Part shown: positions 9,469 to 17,676 of the stretch, one piece after another
Layout of the letters: each line of letters begins with the position of its first letter
Position numbering within the stretch: position 1 is the first letter of the stretch
Source of the DNA: Tupaia tana
Taxonomy: Eukaryota; Chordata; Mammalia; Scandentia; Tupaiidae
Direction: 5' to 3'
Length of the DNA stretch: 64,000 nucleotides
Assembly: GCA_026018925.1 (NCBI GenBank)
Contig: JAKSZU010000018.1
Span: 28,396,452-28,460,451 of the forward strand
The notes under the pieces: model-generated
The model's database searches: none
What the model saw: the letters and a program-made list of their open reading frames with translations, nothing else
What the model was told of the DNA's origin: nothing
Position numbers and translations under genes: made by a program

Positions 9469-9511
9469 CTGCAGTGAGTGCCTGTGCTCTATAGCAAGAA
9501 ACACTAAAAAG
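9243..9511 (+). mobile_element. tSINE-C nested in the C host, with (CA)n
   Basis: The head is GGGCCAACAGGTGGCATGG and the body contains a CA microsatellite at about 9433-9466. It is flanked by AAAGGGATTGTGG and AAAGGGATTGCAG. Confidence 0.83.
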
Positions 9512-9658
9512 GAAAAAAGGGATTGCAGCATGACCATTTCTCATGAGGGATGCTTTCTTACTTTCCCTCTCTCTCTTGCTCTCTTCCTCTCTGTCACTCC
9601 TGCAAGTACACGCACCCTCTGGCAAAATTAAAAGCAAAAACAACACAAAACTATTGCG

Positions 9659-9927
9659 GGCTAGCCAGTGGTGTGGTAGTTACAGTGGCTGGATCCTATA
9701 TGTCCCACAGGGACATATAGGTTTGAGTCCCAGAGCCAGTGACTTGGAAAACGCTCAGGCATGTTTGCATACATGCCCAAAATCCCACAGGGGGAGAATG
9801 GAGGAGAAAGGATTATGATATATCCTTCCCTCAAGGGAGGGGATTTCTCTGTCTCTCCCTCTCTCTCTCCAATGTGTGCATGTGTCCTACAGCAAATTGA
9901 AAACGATAAACAAACAAACAAAAACTA
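9659..9927 (+). mobile_element. tSINE-C
   Basis: The head is GGGCTAGCCAGTGGTGTGG. A local palindrome, CCTATATGTCCC and GGGACATATAGG, is present at about 9695-9721. The tail is CAAA-rich. Confidence 0.82.
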
Positions 9928-10049
9928 TAGTAAATTGAAGTTACTGACTTATCTGAAAAATGGGGCTGCAAAACAGGAACATGGAACAATAAAGCCCTAC
10001 ATTTCCTTTTGTTGTTTTAAGAATTATTTATTTAATTTTATTCATTTAT

Positions 10050-10307
10050 GACCTTTTTTTTTTTTAGAGATATTTTTGCGATAGGTATGTGTGTTTGCCA
10101 GAGAGACAGAGATAAAGCAAGAACCACCCCCCAGGGAGGATGGCCACACTGCAATCTCTCCCCCTCTAGTCTCCTCTTGGGATCTTGGGAACACACTCAC
10201 ATGTGCCTGGCGTGAGTTTTAAGCCACTAGGTCCAGGACTTGAACTGCAGTCGACTATGTGGGAGTCCAGTGACGTAACCATTACGCTATGCCATATGCT
10301 GGTCCCT
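10050..10307 (-). mobile_element. tSINE-A
   Basis: A T-run is followed by AGAGATATTTTTGCGATAGG and the antisense body. The head ends TATGCCATATGCTGGTCCC. Confidence 0.88.
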
Positions 10308-10326
10308 CCATAATAGCCCTCTTATG

Positions 10327-10403
10327 TTGGGTTGTTGTCATTAAAGTCATGATGTATATTTTTCTATGCAAAAAAATGTGTCATGACTTTTCCAACAACC
10401 CAA
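10327..10403. mobile_element. hairpin MITE, mariner-like
   Basis: The arms TTGGGTTGTTG..AGTCATGA (10327-10352) and TCATGACT..CAACAACCCAA (10381-10403) are inverted repeats around a loop of about 28 nt. Size and arm sequence resemble short non-autonomous mariner elements. This is a resemblance only. Confidence 0.55.
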
Positions 10404-11138
10404 TACAAGGCTTTTGTTTCCTAGCACTTACATTTCCCTTCCCATTGGGAAACAATGCAAAGAGCTTTATAAAATTCTTCCCGGGCCTGAAATGCATAAT
10501 TACTTGGGGGTGTGAATGACTTGAAGAAGGCAGAGTAAAGAGGCTAGGTGAGTAATTAACAGTTGGCTAAAATGTCCTGTTTCTAAGTACATTTGAATTT
10601 TAACACACAATAATTGCTGCGTTATAATGTAATTCAGTGAATCCTTTGTGAAGGTCTCTAATACTTTGTCTGCGTATGATTTTCAACCATGTCTTTTCAT
10701 TTTAAAAGGTACTCCCAGTGATCTCTACTACCCTTACCAGTTTGCAAATATTTTGTGAGTCTCTTAGCTATCTAGTAAGGATAGAAGTCACCCAGAACCC
10801 TGACACACAGTTGCAGGACTTTGGTCTCCTGGCCACTGTGCAAATTTTGTAGGTATGTGGATAAATCATCATAACATGTCAAATCCTGGGAATGGCGTTG
10901 GCATAGCTCCAGGGGAGGGACTGGCAGTGGGTACAAGGACCCCTTGGAACAGTCTCAATTTAAAGCAGCAATCCATTTTCCTTGCAAGGACAGGCTGAAG
11001 CAGGAAAAGGCAAGTCACCTTTATTTCTACTTATCTGCATTTTAGGAGATCTGTGTTTGAGACCAGAACTAGTTATAGAATTACAGAGTTGACTTTAGAT
11101 AGTTGACCTCTACAGGTATCACTTTCTGTCTTTATCTC
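10404..11138. other. unique spacer
   Basis: No exon or repeat is recognised in this 0.7-kb stretch. Confidence 0.4.
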
Positions 11139-11424
11139 TCTCTCTCTTTTAAATTACTTTAACTTACACAAATAAAACAAGAATACAGTCCCTTTGTAGA
11201 AGTTCAAATAGTATATTAGTATATAGAATCAAAAGCAAAAGTTCTCTTTACCTTTCCTCATTCCTAATCCCCTCCCCAGGGATAAACATTGGTGTGCATG
11301 TGTGTGTGAGATATATTTTTCCAAATTTTTAAATGCATTTAGTTGTATATTAATATAGACATTTTCTTCCACATGACTGGTAATAGCTTATGGGTAACTT
11401 TTATCCTCTATTCTGTACCTAACT

Positions 11425-11640
11425 TTTTTTTTTTTTTTTTTTTTTTTTAGATTTTTGCCCTGGGGTGAGTGCGAATGCCAGAGAGGAAAAGCGAGAAAAC
11501 ATCCCCCTGGGTGGATGGGATTTTGGGCACATGTGTTTATGTGCCTGGTGTGTTTTTGAAGCTACCGAGTGCAGGACTCAAACTGTGCAGTTGGCCATGT
11601 GGGGCCCAGTGTCTTAGCCACCATGCAATCTGCTAGCCCC
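11425..11640 (-). mobile_element. tSINE-C with target-site duplication
   Basis: A T-run of about 22 nt is followed by the antisense C body. It is flanked by TGTACCTAACTTTTTT on both sides, inside the L1. Confidence 0.87.
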
Positions 11641-11766
11641 ATGTACCTAACTTTTTTACTTAACAATAAATCTTAGAACAATTCCATATTAGTGTACAGT
11701 TGGACTTTCCTATCTACAGAGATTTGCATCAGCAAATTTAATTGATGATCAAAAATATTACATTGT

Positions 11767-11928
11767 GGGGCCAGCAGGTGGTCTGGTGGTTAAGGTGCTG
11801 GACTCCCACATGGCTGACAATGGTTCAAGTCTTGGACTGGTGGCTTGCTCTTGCTCTCTTTCTCTTTCTCTGTCTCTCTCTCTGGTGAGCTTACGTACCC
11901 TACAGCAAATTTTAAAATAATAATAATT
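11767..11928 (+). mobile_element. tSINE-B nested in Tigger
   Basis: The head is GGGCCAGCAGGTGGTCTGGTGG and the body is pyrimidine-rich. The tail is AATAATAATAATTTG. Confidence 0.85.
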
Positions 11929-11929
11929 T

Positions 11930-12188
11930 GGGACCAGCAGTTGGCGTAATGGCTATGTTGTTAGACTCCTGTGTAGTCAACCATGGTTCAAGTCCTGGAC
12001 CCAGTGGCTTAAACTCAGGCCAGGTGCGTGTGCATGCGTGCCCAAGATCCTGAGAGAATGGAAAAGGGATTGCAGTGTGGCCATCTCCCCAGGGGGTGAT
12101 TTCTCATTTTCTGTCTCTCTCTCTCTCTCTCTCTCTCTGTTTTTCTGGTGAGCACATGTGCCCTATAGCAAAAACCTCTCAAAAAAAT
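11930..12188 (+). mobile_element. tSINE-A nested in Tigger, with (TC)n
   Basis: The head is GGGACCAGCAGTTGGCGTAATGG. A TC microsatellite occurs at about 12117-12138 and the end is CCCTATAGCAAAAACCTCTC. Confidence 0.9.
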
Positions 12189-12220
12189 TAAATAATTCTT
12201 TTTAAAAAATGTAACATTGT

Positions 12221-12467
12221 TGGGGACCAGCAGATGGCATGGTGGTTAAAGGACGGGACCCCACCTGGCCTACTCCATGGTTAGAATCCTGGACCTAGCA
12301 CCTAGCAGCCTGTAAAACACACTGGGCACTTGTGCATGTGCGCCCAATATACCTAGAGGAAAATGGAGAAGCAAGTGTGGTGAGGCCATTCCCCCAGGGG
12401 GTGAATTCTCTCTCTCTCTGTCTCTCTTTCCCCTCTGAGCATATACATCTGTGGCCAAAAAAAATCT
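12221..12467 (+). mobile_element. tSINE-C nested in Tigger
   Basis: The head is GGGACCAGCAGATGGCATGG. The body includes ACACACTGGGCACTTGTGC and the end is CATCTGTGGCCAAAAAAAA. Confidence 0.8.
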
Positions 12468-12469
12468 TA

Positions 12470-12652
12470 TGACTGGCGGCTTAAAATTCATGCTGGTGCG
12501 TGTGCATACATGCTGAAAATCCTGAGAGGAGAATGGAGGAGAAGGTATTACAGTGCAGCCATCCCCCTTGGGGGGTGATTTCTGGCTTTTTGTCTCTTTC
12601 CATTTATTGGGCAAGCATATGTGTCCTATAGCAAAAATCTCTCAAAAAACAA
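12470..12652 (+). mobile_element. tSINE-A, 5'-truncated
   Basis: It starts at GGCGGCTTAAAATTCATGC, so the tRNA-like head is missing. The 3' end is GTCCTATAGCAAAAATCTCTC. Confidence 0.85.
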
Positions 12653-12756
12653 AGTTACATTGTTTTTGACATATAGTATGTAGTTAAGCCTACATGATTG
12701 TGTCTGTACTGAACGTCTACAGATTTTTTTCCTTGCCGTTCTTTCTTTCTTTTTAT

Positions 12757-12938
12757 TTAAGAATTATTTTATTTTATTTTATTCATTGTCATTATTTTTT
12801 ATTTTATTGAAGTTGACCAGAGAGAGACAGAGAGAAAGAAGGAAAATGAGGAAGCAAGCCACCAGGTTTGGGACTCAAACCATGGTCGGCCATGAGGGAG
12901 TCCACCCACCTTAACCAAACACTACCTGCCGACCCCTC
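12757..12938 (-). mobile_element. tSINE-B nested in Tigger
   Basis: AAGAATTATTTTATTTTATT and GTTGACCAGAGAGAGACAG are followed by the head ACACTACCTGCCGACCCC. Tigger sequence resumes directly afterwards. Confidence 0.87.
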
Positions 12939-13167
12939 CTTGTCGTTATTTCTAAACAATACAGTATTAACAACTACTTATATAAAATTTACATTGTACT
13001 AGTTTTCATAAATAGTTTAGAGATTATTTAAAGTATGAAAACGTGGAAGTCATATGCAAATACTATGTCATTTTCTATAAGAGACTTAATTAAGCTCTAC
13101 AAATTTTGGTATCTCTGAGAATCCTGGAACCAATCCTCCTCTGATACGGAGGGACAAATGTGTACAG

Positions 13168-13432
13168 ATTTACATTCTTTTTTGCTATAGGGCATGTTAG
13201 CTCACCAGAAAGACAGAAAGAGACAGAGCTTACCAGAGAGACAGAAAGCAAGGAATCACCCCCACAGGGAGGATGGCCACAATGCAATCCCTTCTCCTTC
13301 ATTTTCCTCTCAGGATCTTGGGCATGCATGCATACGGGCCTGGCATGAGTTTCAAGCTACCGGATCCGGGACTTGAACTGCAGTAGACCAGGTGGGAGTC
13401 TAGCATTTAAACCATTATGCCACCTGCTGGCA
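13168..13432 (-). mobile_element. tSINE-A, first of a tandem pair
   Basis: TTTTTTGCTATAGGGCATG is followed by the antisense body and the head TATGCCACCTGCTGGC. The flanking motif CATTCTTT is shared with the next copy. Confidence 0.88.
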
Positions 13433-13440
13433 CTTCATTC

Positions 13441-13721
13441 TTTTTTTTTTTTTTTTTATTTTTAACCCCAGAGAGGTTTTTGCTATAGGGCATGTGTGCT
13501 CGCCAGAAAGACAGAGGGAGACAGAGAGACAGAAAGCGAGAAATCACCCCCCAGGGGGGATGGCTATGCCGCAATCCCTTCTCCTCCATTCTCCTCTTGG
13601 GATCTTGGGCACGCACGTATACACGCCTGGAGTGAGTTTAAGCCACCAGGTCTGGGACTCGAACTGCGGTCTACTACATGGGAATCCAGCAACATAGCCA
13701 TTATGCTAACCACTGGTCCCA
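13441..13721 (-). mobile_element. tSINE-A, second of a tandem pair
   Basis: A long T-run is followed by the antisense body and the head TTATGCTAACCACTGGTCCC. It is flanked by CACTTCATTCTTT on both sides. Confidence 0.91.
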
Positions 13722-14070
13722 CTTCATTCTTTCTAAACTTTATAGTATTCCATTATATGACAGTATAATGATAATGATTAAATATGTATTTAGCCAGTTC
13801 CCAGTTGTTTCTAATCTTTTGGTTCCCATAAGCAAATGCTTCAATGAATATCTATATACACTCATCTGTTTATACATCGGCCATGTTCATGTGTGGAATA
13901 CATTCATAGACATGTAGTTACTGGCTCAGTGGCTCTGTGCAGTTTTCATAAAAATGCTGGTTTGGCAAAAATGCTGCTATCCTTACAGGTTTTAGTAGTT
14001 TTTACCAACAACAGTGTATGGAAGGGCCTATTCCTCATCCTTTATCTGTTTAAGGGCGCTTTCACGACTA

Positions 14071-14309
14071 ATATTACAATGTTGTAAATCCATTTCCTCA
14101 TATCCTACCTTTTTAACATTTATTTGTTCACATGCCTACATGTGCCAGGCACTGTGCTAGACACTGGGAATATAGCCATGAACAAGGATGAAGTTATTCT
14201 TGTCCTTGTTGTATGTGGAATCCTGAGTTCTCACAGTTGCTGGAAAACACAAGGCACTCAGTAAATGTTTCCTGAAACACATGCTTTCCAATCAAAAAAA
14301 GAGAGATGT
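14071..14309. other. unique spacer
   Basis: No gene signal is seen. A tract around 14120-14280 resembles generic old interspersed repeat that I cannot name. Confidence 0.35.
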
Positions 14310-14423
14310 CAAAAAGTATTTTTAGGATGTTATGCTAAGTGAAATAAGTCAGTCACAAAATGACAACTACAGTACTGTATGATCCCACTTACATATGTAT
14401 GCAGTCAAAATCGTAGTAATAGG

Positions 14424-14600
14424 GGTTGTTGCAGGGTAGCACAGTGGTAGAAGGTCACATGGGAAATTCTCAGTTTGAGTCCCTGAGTACGCTGGGCACA
14501 TACTTGTCCACTATCTGGGGCTGGCTGAGGGTTGGGACTGGATGATGGCAATGAGATCCTGTTGTGGGTGCTGTTTCTGTCTCTCTTGCTCATTGTCATT
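14424..14600 (+). mobile_element. unclassified tRNA-like SINE
   Basis: It has an A-box-like GGGTAGCACAGTGGTAGAAGG and a B-box-like AGTTTGAGTCC 30-40 nt downstream. The body does not match A, B, C or D well. Confidence 0.45.
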
Positions 14601-14698
14601 ATTTCTAAACAATACAGTATTAACAGAAATTAATAAATAAACAAGAAAAATTGTGGTGAGAGGAAGGGGATGAAGAAGAAAAACAAAGAAGTAAAAGG

Positions 14699-14917
14699 GC
14701 ACGTGTGCTCACCAGAAAGACAGAGAGAGACAGAGAGACAGAAAGCAAGAAATTACCCCCCTAGGGAGGATGGCCATGCTGCAATCCCTTCTCCTCCATC
14801 TTGGGCATGCATGCACACAAGCCAGGCGTGAGTTTAAGCCGCCAGGTCTGGGACTCGAACCACGGTTCACTACATGAGAGTCTAGCAACATAGCCATTAT
14901 GCTAACTGCTGGTCCCA
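14699..14917 (-). mobile_element. tSINE-A lacking its 3' tail but with target-site duplication
   Basis: The antisense element begins abruptly at GGGCACGTGTGCTCACC, without the poly(T) and GGAGAGGTTTTTGCTATA that normally precede it. It ends with GCTAACTGCTGGTCCC. CAAAGAAGTAAAA flanks both ends. Confidence 0.87.
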
Positions 14918-15084
14918 AAGAAGTAAAACATTTAAAAGACACAAAAATGGAAAATTATCTGTTGATGATAACATGCATGATAATTTTAACTGGACTAATA
15001 TACAGTGTATTCATGCTGGGGAAACTCATTTGGCATGTTGTAATGATGTACAGTGATAGTATGTATAAAAAATAAATAAAATAG

Positions 15085-15366
15085 GGGCCAGCAAATGGTA
15101 TAGCAATTATGTTGTTGGACTCCCACATAGCTGACCACAGTCTGAGTCCAGACCTGGTGGTCTGAAAATCATACTGGTGCATGTGCATATGTGCCCAAGA
15201 TCCTGAGGGGAGAATGGAAAAAGGATTGTGGTATGACCTTCACCCTTGGGGGGGGGTGATTTCTCACTTTCCCTCTCACTGTCTCTCTCTCTCTCCAAAG
15301 AGCATACATGCCCTAAGGCAAAAACCTCTTTAAAAAAAAAAAATATATATATATATATATATTTAA
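15085..15366 (+). mobile_element. tSINE-A with (TA)n in tail
   Basis: The head is GGGCCAGCAAATGGTATAGC and the end is GCCCTAAGGCAAAAACCTC. The A tail has degenerated to a TA microsatellite at about 15341-15362. Confidence 0.83.
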
Positions 15367-15448
15367 AAAGTAGTTATAAAATTAGGTGAGAGATTATGTA
15401 GGTAAAGCATAATAATTTCAGGGATGTAAAAGTGAAAAAGAAAAATTG

Positions 15449-15655
15449 TGGGCTAGCCCTGAAATACAGCAGCTAAGCAGGACCCCACATGGGTAGCCAG
15501 GGTTGGAGTCCCCACCTGGCAGATTGAAATAATACACCAAACTCATGCCAAGGATGGAACATTATAAGGAGGGGGAGTATGGAATGATTAGGCCCTGTTG
15601 GGTGATTCTCTCTCTCTCTCACTTGTGTACATGTACACACAATTCTGGCACAAAA
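15449..15655 (+). mobile_element. tSINE-C, old copy
   Basis: A diverged GGGCTAGCCCTGAAATACAGC head is followed by GGACCCCACATGGG and a CTCTCTCTCTC stretch near the 3' end. Confidence 0.6.
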
Positions 15656-15689
15656 AGAATAACTTTTATTTGGTCTTTATTTATTTATT

Positions 15690-15875
15690 TTTAAAGAATT
15701 ATGTATTTAATTTTATTTATTTATTCATTTATTTTAATTTGACCAGAGAGAGACATAGAGAGAGACAGAGACAGAGAGAAAGTGAGAAAGCAAGTCACCA
15801 GATCCAGGACTTGAACTGTAGCTGGCCATGTGGGAGTGTCCAGCACCTTAACCACCACACTAACTGCTGGTCCCT
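15690..15875 (-). mobile_element. tSINE-B
   Basis: AAAGAATTATGTATTTAATT and TTTAATTTGACCAGAGAGAG are followed by the head CCACACTAACTGCTGGTCCC. Confidence 0.9.
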
Positions 15876-15967
15876 TGGGCTCTATTTTTAAAAATCCTCA
15901 GAAACTCAGTCTCAGAAAGGATAGCAGTTGCCAGGGCTGAGGGAAATGGAGAGTTATTAAAAAGAAC

Positions 15968-16279
15968 GGGCAGGAGCCACAAGTGGTGTAGTGGTTACAA
16001 CAATGTATTCCCACATGGCCTATTACAGTTTGGGTCCTGGACCAGGCGTCTTGAAAATCATGTCAGGCATGTGTGTGTGTGTGTGTGTGTGTGTTTGTGT
16101 GTACGTGAGACTGTATCCAAAATCCCAGGAGGAGAATGGAAGAGAAGGGACTGTGGCAGATCATTGCCCCTGAGGGGTGATTTCTCACTGTCTCTGTTTC
16201 TCTCTGGTGAGCACAGGCTCCCTGACAAAAACCTCAAAAAAAAAACAAAACAAAACAAAACAAAAAACAAAAAAACAAA
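15968..16279 (+). mobile_element. tSINE (A/C-like) with (GT)n and CAAAA tail
   Basis: The head is CAGGAGCCACAAGTGGTGTAGTGG. A GT microsatellite lies at about 16071-16099 and the tail is CAAAA-rich. Confidence 0.82.
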
Positions 16280-16679
16280 GGGCATAGAGTGTAAGTTGCA
16301 AGATGTTACAGTTGTAGAGAACTGCTGCATGACAATGTGCATATAGTTAAAGACTACTGTACTGTACACTTAAAAATGGTTAAGATGGTAACATTTATGC
16401 TTTTCACAATTTTATTTTTAGGCACAAAAGGTAGCATGAGACAGATGGCCAGGAGACAATCTTATGAGCCTAGTCTGAAGACGAGGGTGAGGAGGGGATA
16501 GATAATTTTCAAAGAAAAAAAGAGTAGACCTGCCCATACGTCTTCCCAGTCCTCTCACTCTTGGGAACAAGTGACCATAAAAGTCTTATGAATTAGTAGA
16601 GATAACATATCACAGTAAAAGCTCTCTCTATTATTTTTCTCCTGACAGTGAAAGGCATAAGTATCCTTTCTCACACCGC
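16280..16679. other. L1 3' end then unique sequence upstream of CpG island
   Basis: L1-like sequence persists to about 16420. The rest is unique and holds no recognised element. Confidence 0.45.
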
Positions 16680-16787
16680 TTTCAGAGCTTAAGCCAGGAA
16701 GACAACCTGAGCTTCATACTTCTTGTAAGGTGACCCTTCTTCAACAGCCAGAACCAGAGTTCCCTTGAAAGCAAAGCAAGCTGGGAC

Positions 16788-16793
16788 CACGTG
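16788..16793 (+). promoter_or_regulatory. CACGTG E-box
   Basis: A perfect palindromic CACGTG lies at the upstream edge of the island. It fits USF or MYC/MAX-type binding. Function is inferred from the motif only. Confidence 0.45.
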
Positions 16794-16805
16794 GGAGTCC
16801 GGGCG

Positions 16806-16819
16806 ACTACATTCCCCGG
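16806..16819 (+). promoter_or_regulatory. ZNF143-like half site
   Basis: ACTACATTCCCCGG resembles the ACTACAATTCCCAG core of the ZNF143/THAP11 site with one base missing. It is weaker than the site at 16914. Confidence 0.35.
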
Positions 16820-16844
16820 TATACATTGCTCCCCTGAGGCGCAG

Positions 16845-16849
16845 CCAAT
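16845..16849 (+). promoter_or_regulatory. CCAAT box next to a half CRE
   Basis: GCAGCCAATGACG combines a direct CCAAT with a TGACG half site. Confidence 0.4.
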
Positions 16850-16890
16850 GACGAATAAGACGCGGTGCTTTTTGCGACAAATGGGCGGGC

Positions 16891-16920
16891 CTGTAGTCAA
16901 ATGTATATATTTGACTACAG
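16891..16920. promoter_or_regulatory. 30-bp palindrome with ACTACA/TGTAGT arms
   Basis: Perfect 12-nt inverted arms CTGTAGTCAAAT (16891-16902) and ATTTGACTACAG (16909-16920) flank the AT-rich centre GTATAT. The right arm runs into a full ZNF143-type motif, and the left arm supplies the divergent ACTACA half site. Confidence 0.8.
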
Positions 16921-16932
16921 ATCCCAGGGTGC
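16914..16932 (+). promoter_or_regulatory. ZNF143/THAP11-type site
   Basis: ACTACAGATCCCAGGGTGC fits the ACTACAnnTCCCAGnnTGC pattern bound by ZNF143 (Staf) in CpG-island promoters. This is a motif match only. Confidence 0.65.
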
Positions 16933-17179
16933 AAAGCGACCCAACGTAGTCACAGCCTGGCTTGGCATCTGGTGTCTGGCGTTCCCCGCCAAGGAAACAC
17001 GAGGGGGCGGGGAAAGTTTCGATTGGGAATCCCCTCAGCCTACCAGACCGTGACATTTCGAGATTTCGGAAAGTGGGGGGAAGCTGTTTAACTCACGGTA
17101 GTTCCCGCGCAGAATGGCCAGGAGTTATGAGCGCCCCCTTCTCATATTTATTGTTTCTCAGAGGCAGTGCCAGACCCCC

Positions 17180-17475
17180 ATTGGCCGAAGACCTTCCAGG
17201 CAGGTGGGAAGTCCGTGAAACCCCAAATCGAAGTTATTTTCGTTTCCCTATTGGCCCTAGCTTCAAGCGCAGGCGCAAGGGCTCCGACTCCTGTCCCTAG
17301 GGCCTGGTAAACGGCAATAGGCCAAAGCCCGCGAAGGTAGGAGTCGGGATTGGTAGTTGCTAGCAGGAGCCTGGTTTCTTCCTCGATTTCTGCAAGTGAT
17401 AGTGTGTGATTGGTTTAAATCCGCGGGCACCGGTCGGTGATTGGGCGGGAGTCACAGGCGGGGTGCAATCATTGG
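17180..17475 (-). promoter_or_regulatory. CNOT1: array of six inverted CCAAT (ATTGG) boxes
   Basis: ATTGG occurs at 17180, 17250, 17349, 17409, 17440 and 17471, all in the same orientation. The last three are exactly 31 bp apart. A seventh ATTGG lies at 17022. This is the layout expected of a multi-site NF-Y promoter. Confidence 0.7.
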
Positions 17476-17559
17476 CTGGTGCTGGGACCATCCCTCCTCG
17501 GGCGGGCAGCGAATGATGAAATGGGAACGGGGAGGGGAAAGGCCGCGACGTGAGCGCGC

Positions 17560-17676
17560 GACCTCCGGCGCCATTTTGTAGAGAAACAAGCGGAGTTAAC
17601 CGAAGAGGGGGTCGAGGAGAGCCGGAGTCGGGGACCCAGGAGTTTCCTGTGTCCAACGCCGCCGGAGCCGCCTGAG
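17560..17676 (+). other. CNOT1: CNOT1 exon 1 (5' UTR), start site approximate
   Basis: The exon holds no ATG-initiated frame and ends GAGCCGCCTGAG before a GTGAGG donor at 17677. This matches the CNOT1 5' UTR, which joins exon 2 at GTGCCATG. The start is placed by the YY1-type CGCCATTTTG element at 17569-17578, which usually sits within about 30 nt of TATA-less start sites. The true start could differ by tens of bases. Confidence 0.72.
17567..17578 (+). promoter_or_regulatory. CNOT1: YY1-type initiator element
   Basis: GGCGCCATTTTG carries the GCCAT core of YY1 sites found at the start of many housekeeping genes. Confidence 0.6.

Larger units (their letters stand above)
8569..9650 (+). mobile_element. 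tSINE-C host split by three later SINEs
   Basis: The host pieces are 8569-8667, about 9171-9242 and about 9512-9650. Joined end to end they follow the C plan: head GGGCCAGCCCCACGG, then AAACATACTGGGC, GGGATTGTGG and CCCTCTGGCAAAATT. Each break carries a target-site duplication. Confidence 0.82.
11697..13157 (+). mobile_element. Tigger-type DNA transposon (MER2-like), split by five SINEs
   Basis: The left terminus is CAGTTGGACTTTCCTATC at 11698 and the right terminus GATACGGAGGGACAAATG ends about 13157. Internal blocks lie in order: GATCAAAAATATTACATTG, GTCTGTACTGAACGTCTACAG, CTAAACAATACAGTATTAAC, GTCATATGCAAATACTATG and GAATCCTGGAACCAATCC. TA dinucleotides flank it within the L1. It is a non-autonomous element with no transposase frame. 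Confidence 0.8.
11139..14070 (-). mobile_element. antisense L1 3' region, heavily interrupted
   Basis: Segments at about 11139-11424, 11641-11696, 13157-13168, 13433-13440 and 13722-14070 match, in order, the antisense of an old mammalian L1 (L1M-type) 3' region. Recognisable cues are ACTTAACAATAAATCTTAG, TTCATTCTTTCTAAAC, ATAGTATTCCATTATATG and TAGCCAGTTCCC. A C SINE, a Tigger transposon and two A SINEs interrupt it. Confidence 0.75.
14310..16420 (+). mobile_element. sense L1 3' end (L1M-type), interrupted by six SINEs
   Basis: Recognisable L1 3' cues appear in order: TGTTATGCTAAGTGAAATAA and GTACTGTATGATCCCACTT near 14330-14390, GCAGTTGCCAGGGCTGAGGG near 15925, and CTGTACACTTAAAAATGG at about 16362. 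No ORF2 frame remains. Confidence 0.72.

Noticed and set aside
16682..17056. 124-codon minus-strand open frame across the CNOT1 promoter
   Set aside because: It lies in CpG-rich promoter sequence with no similarity I can recognise. GC-rich DNA yields long chance frames.
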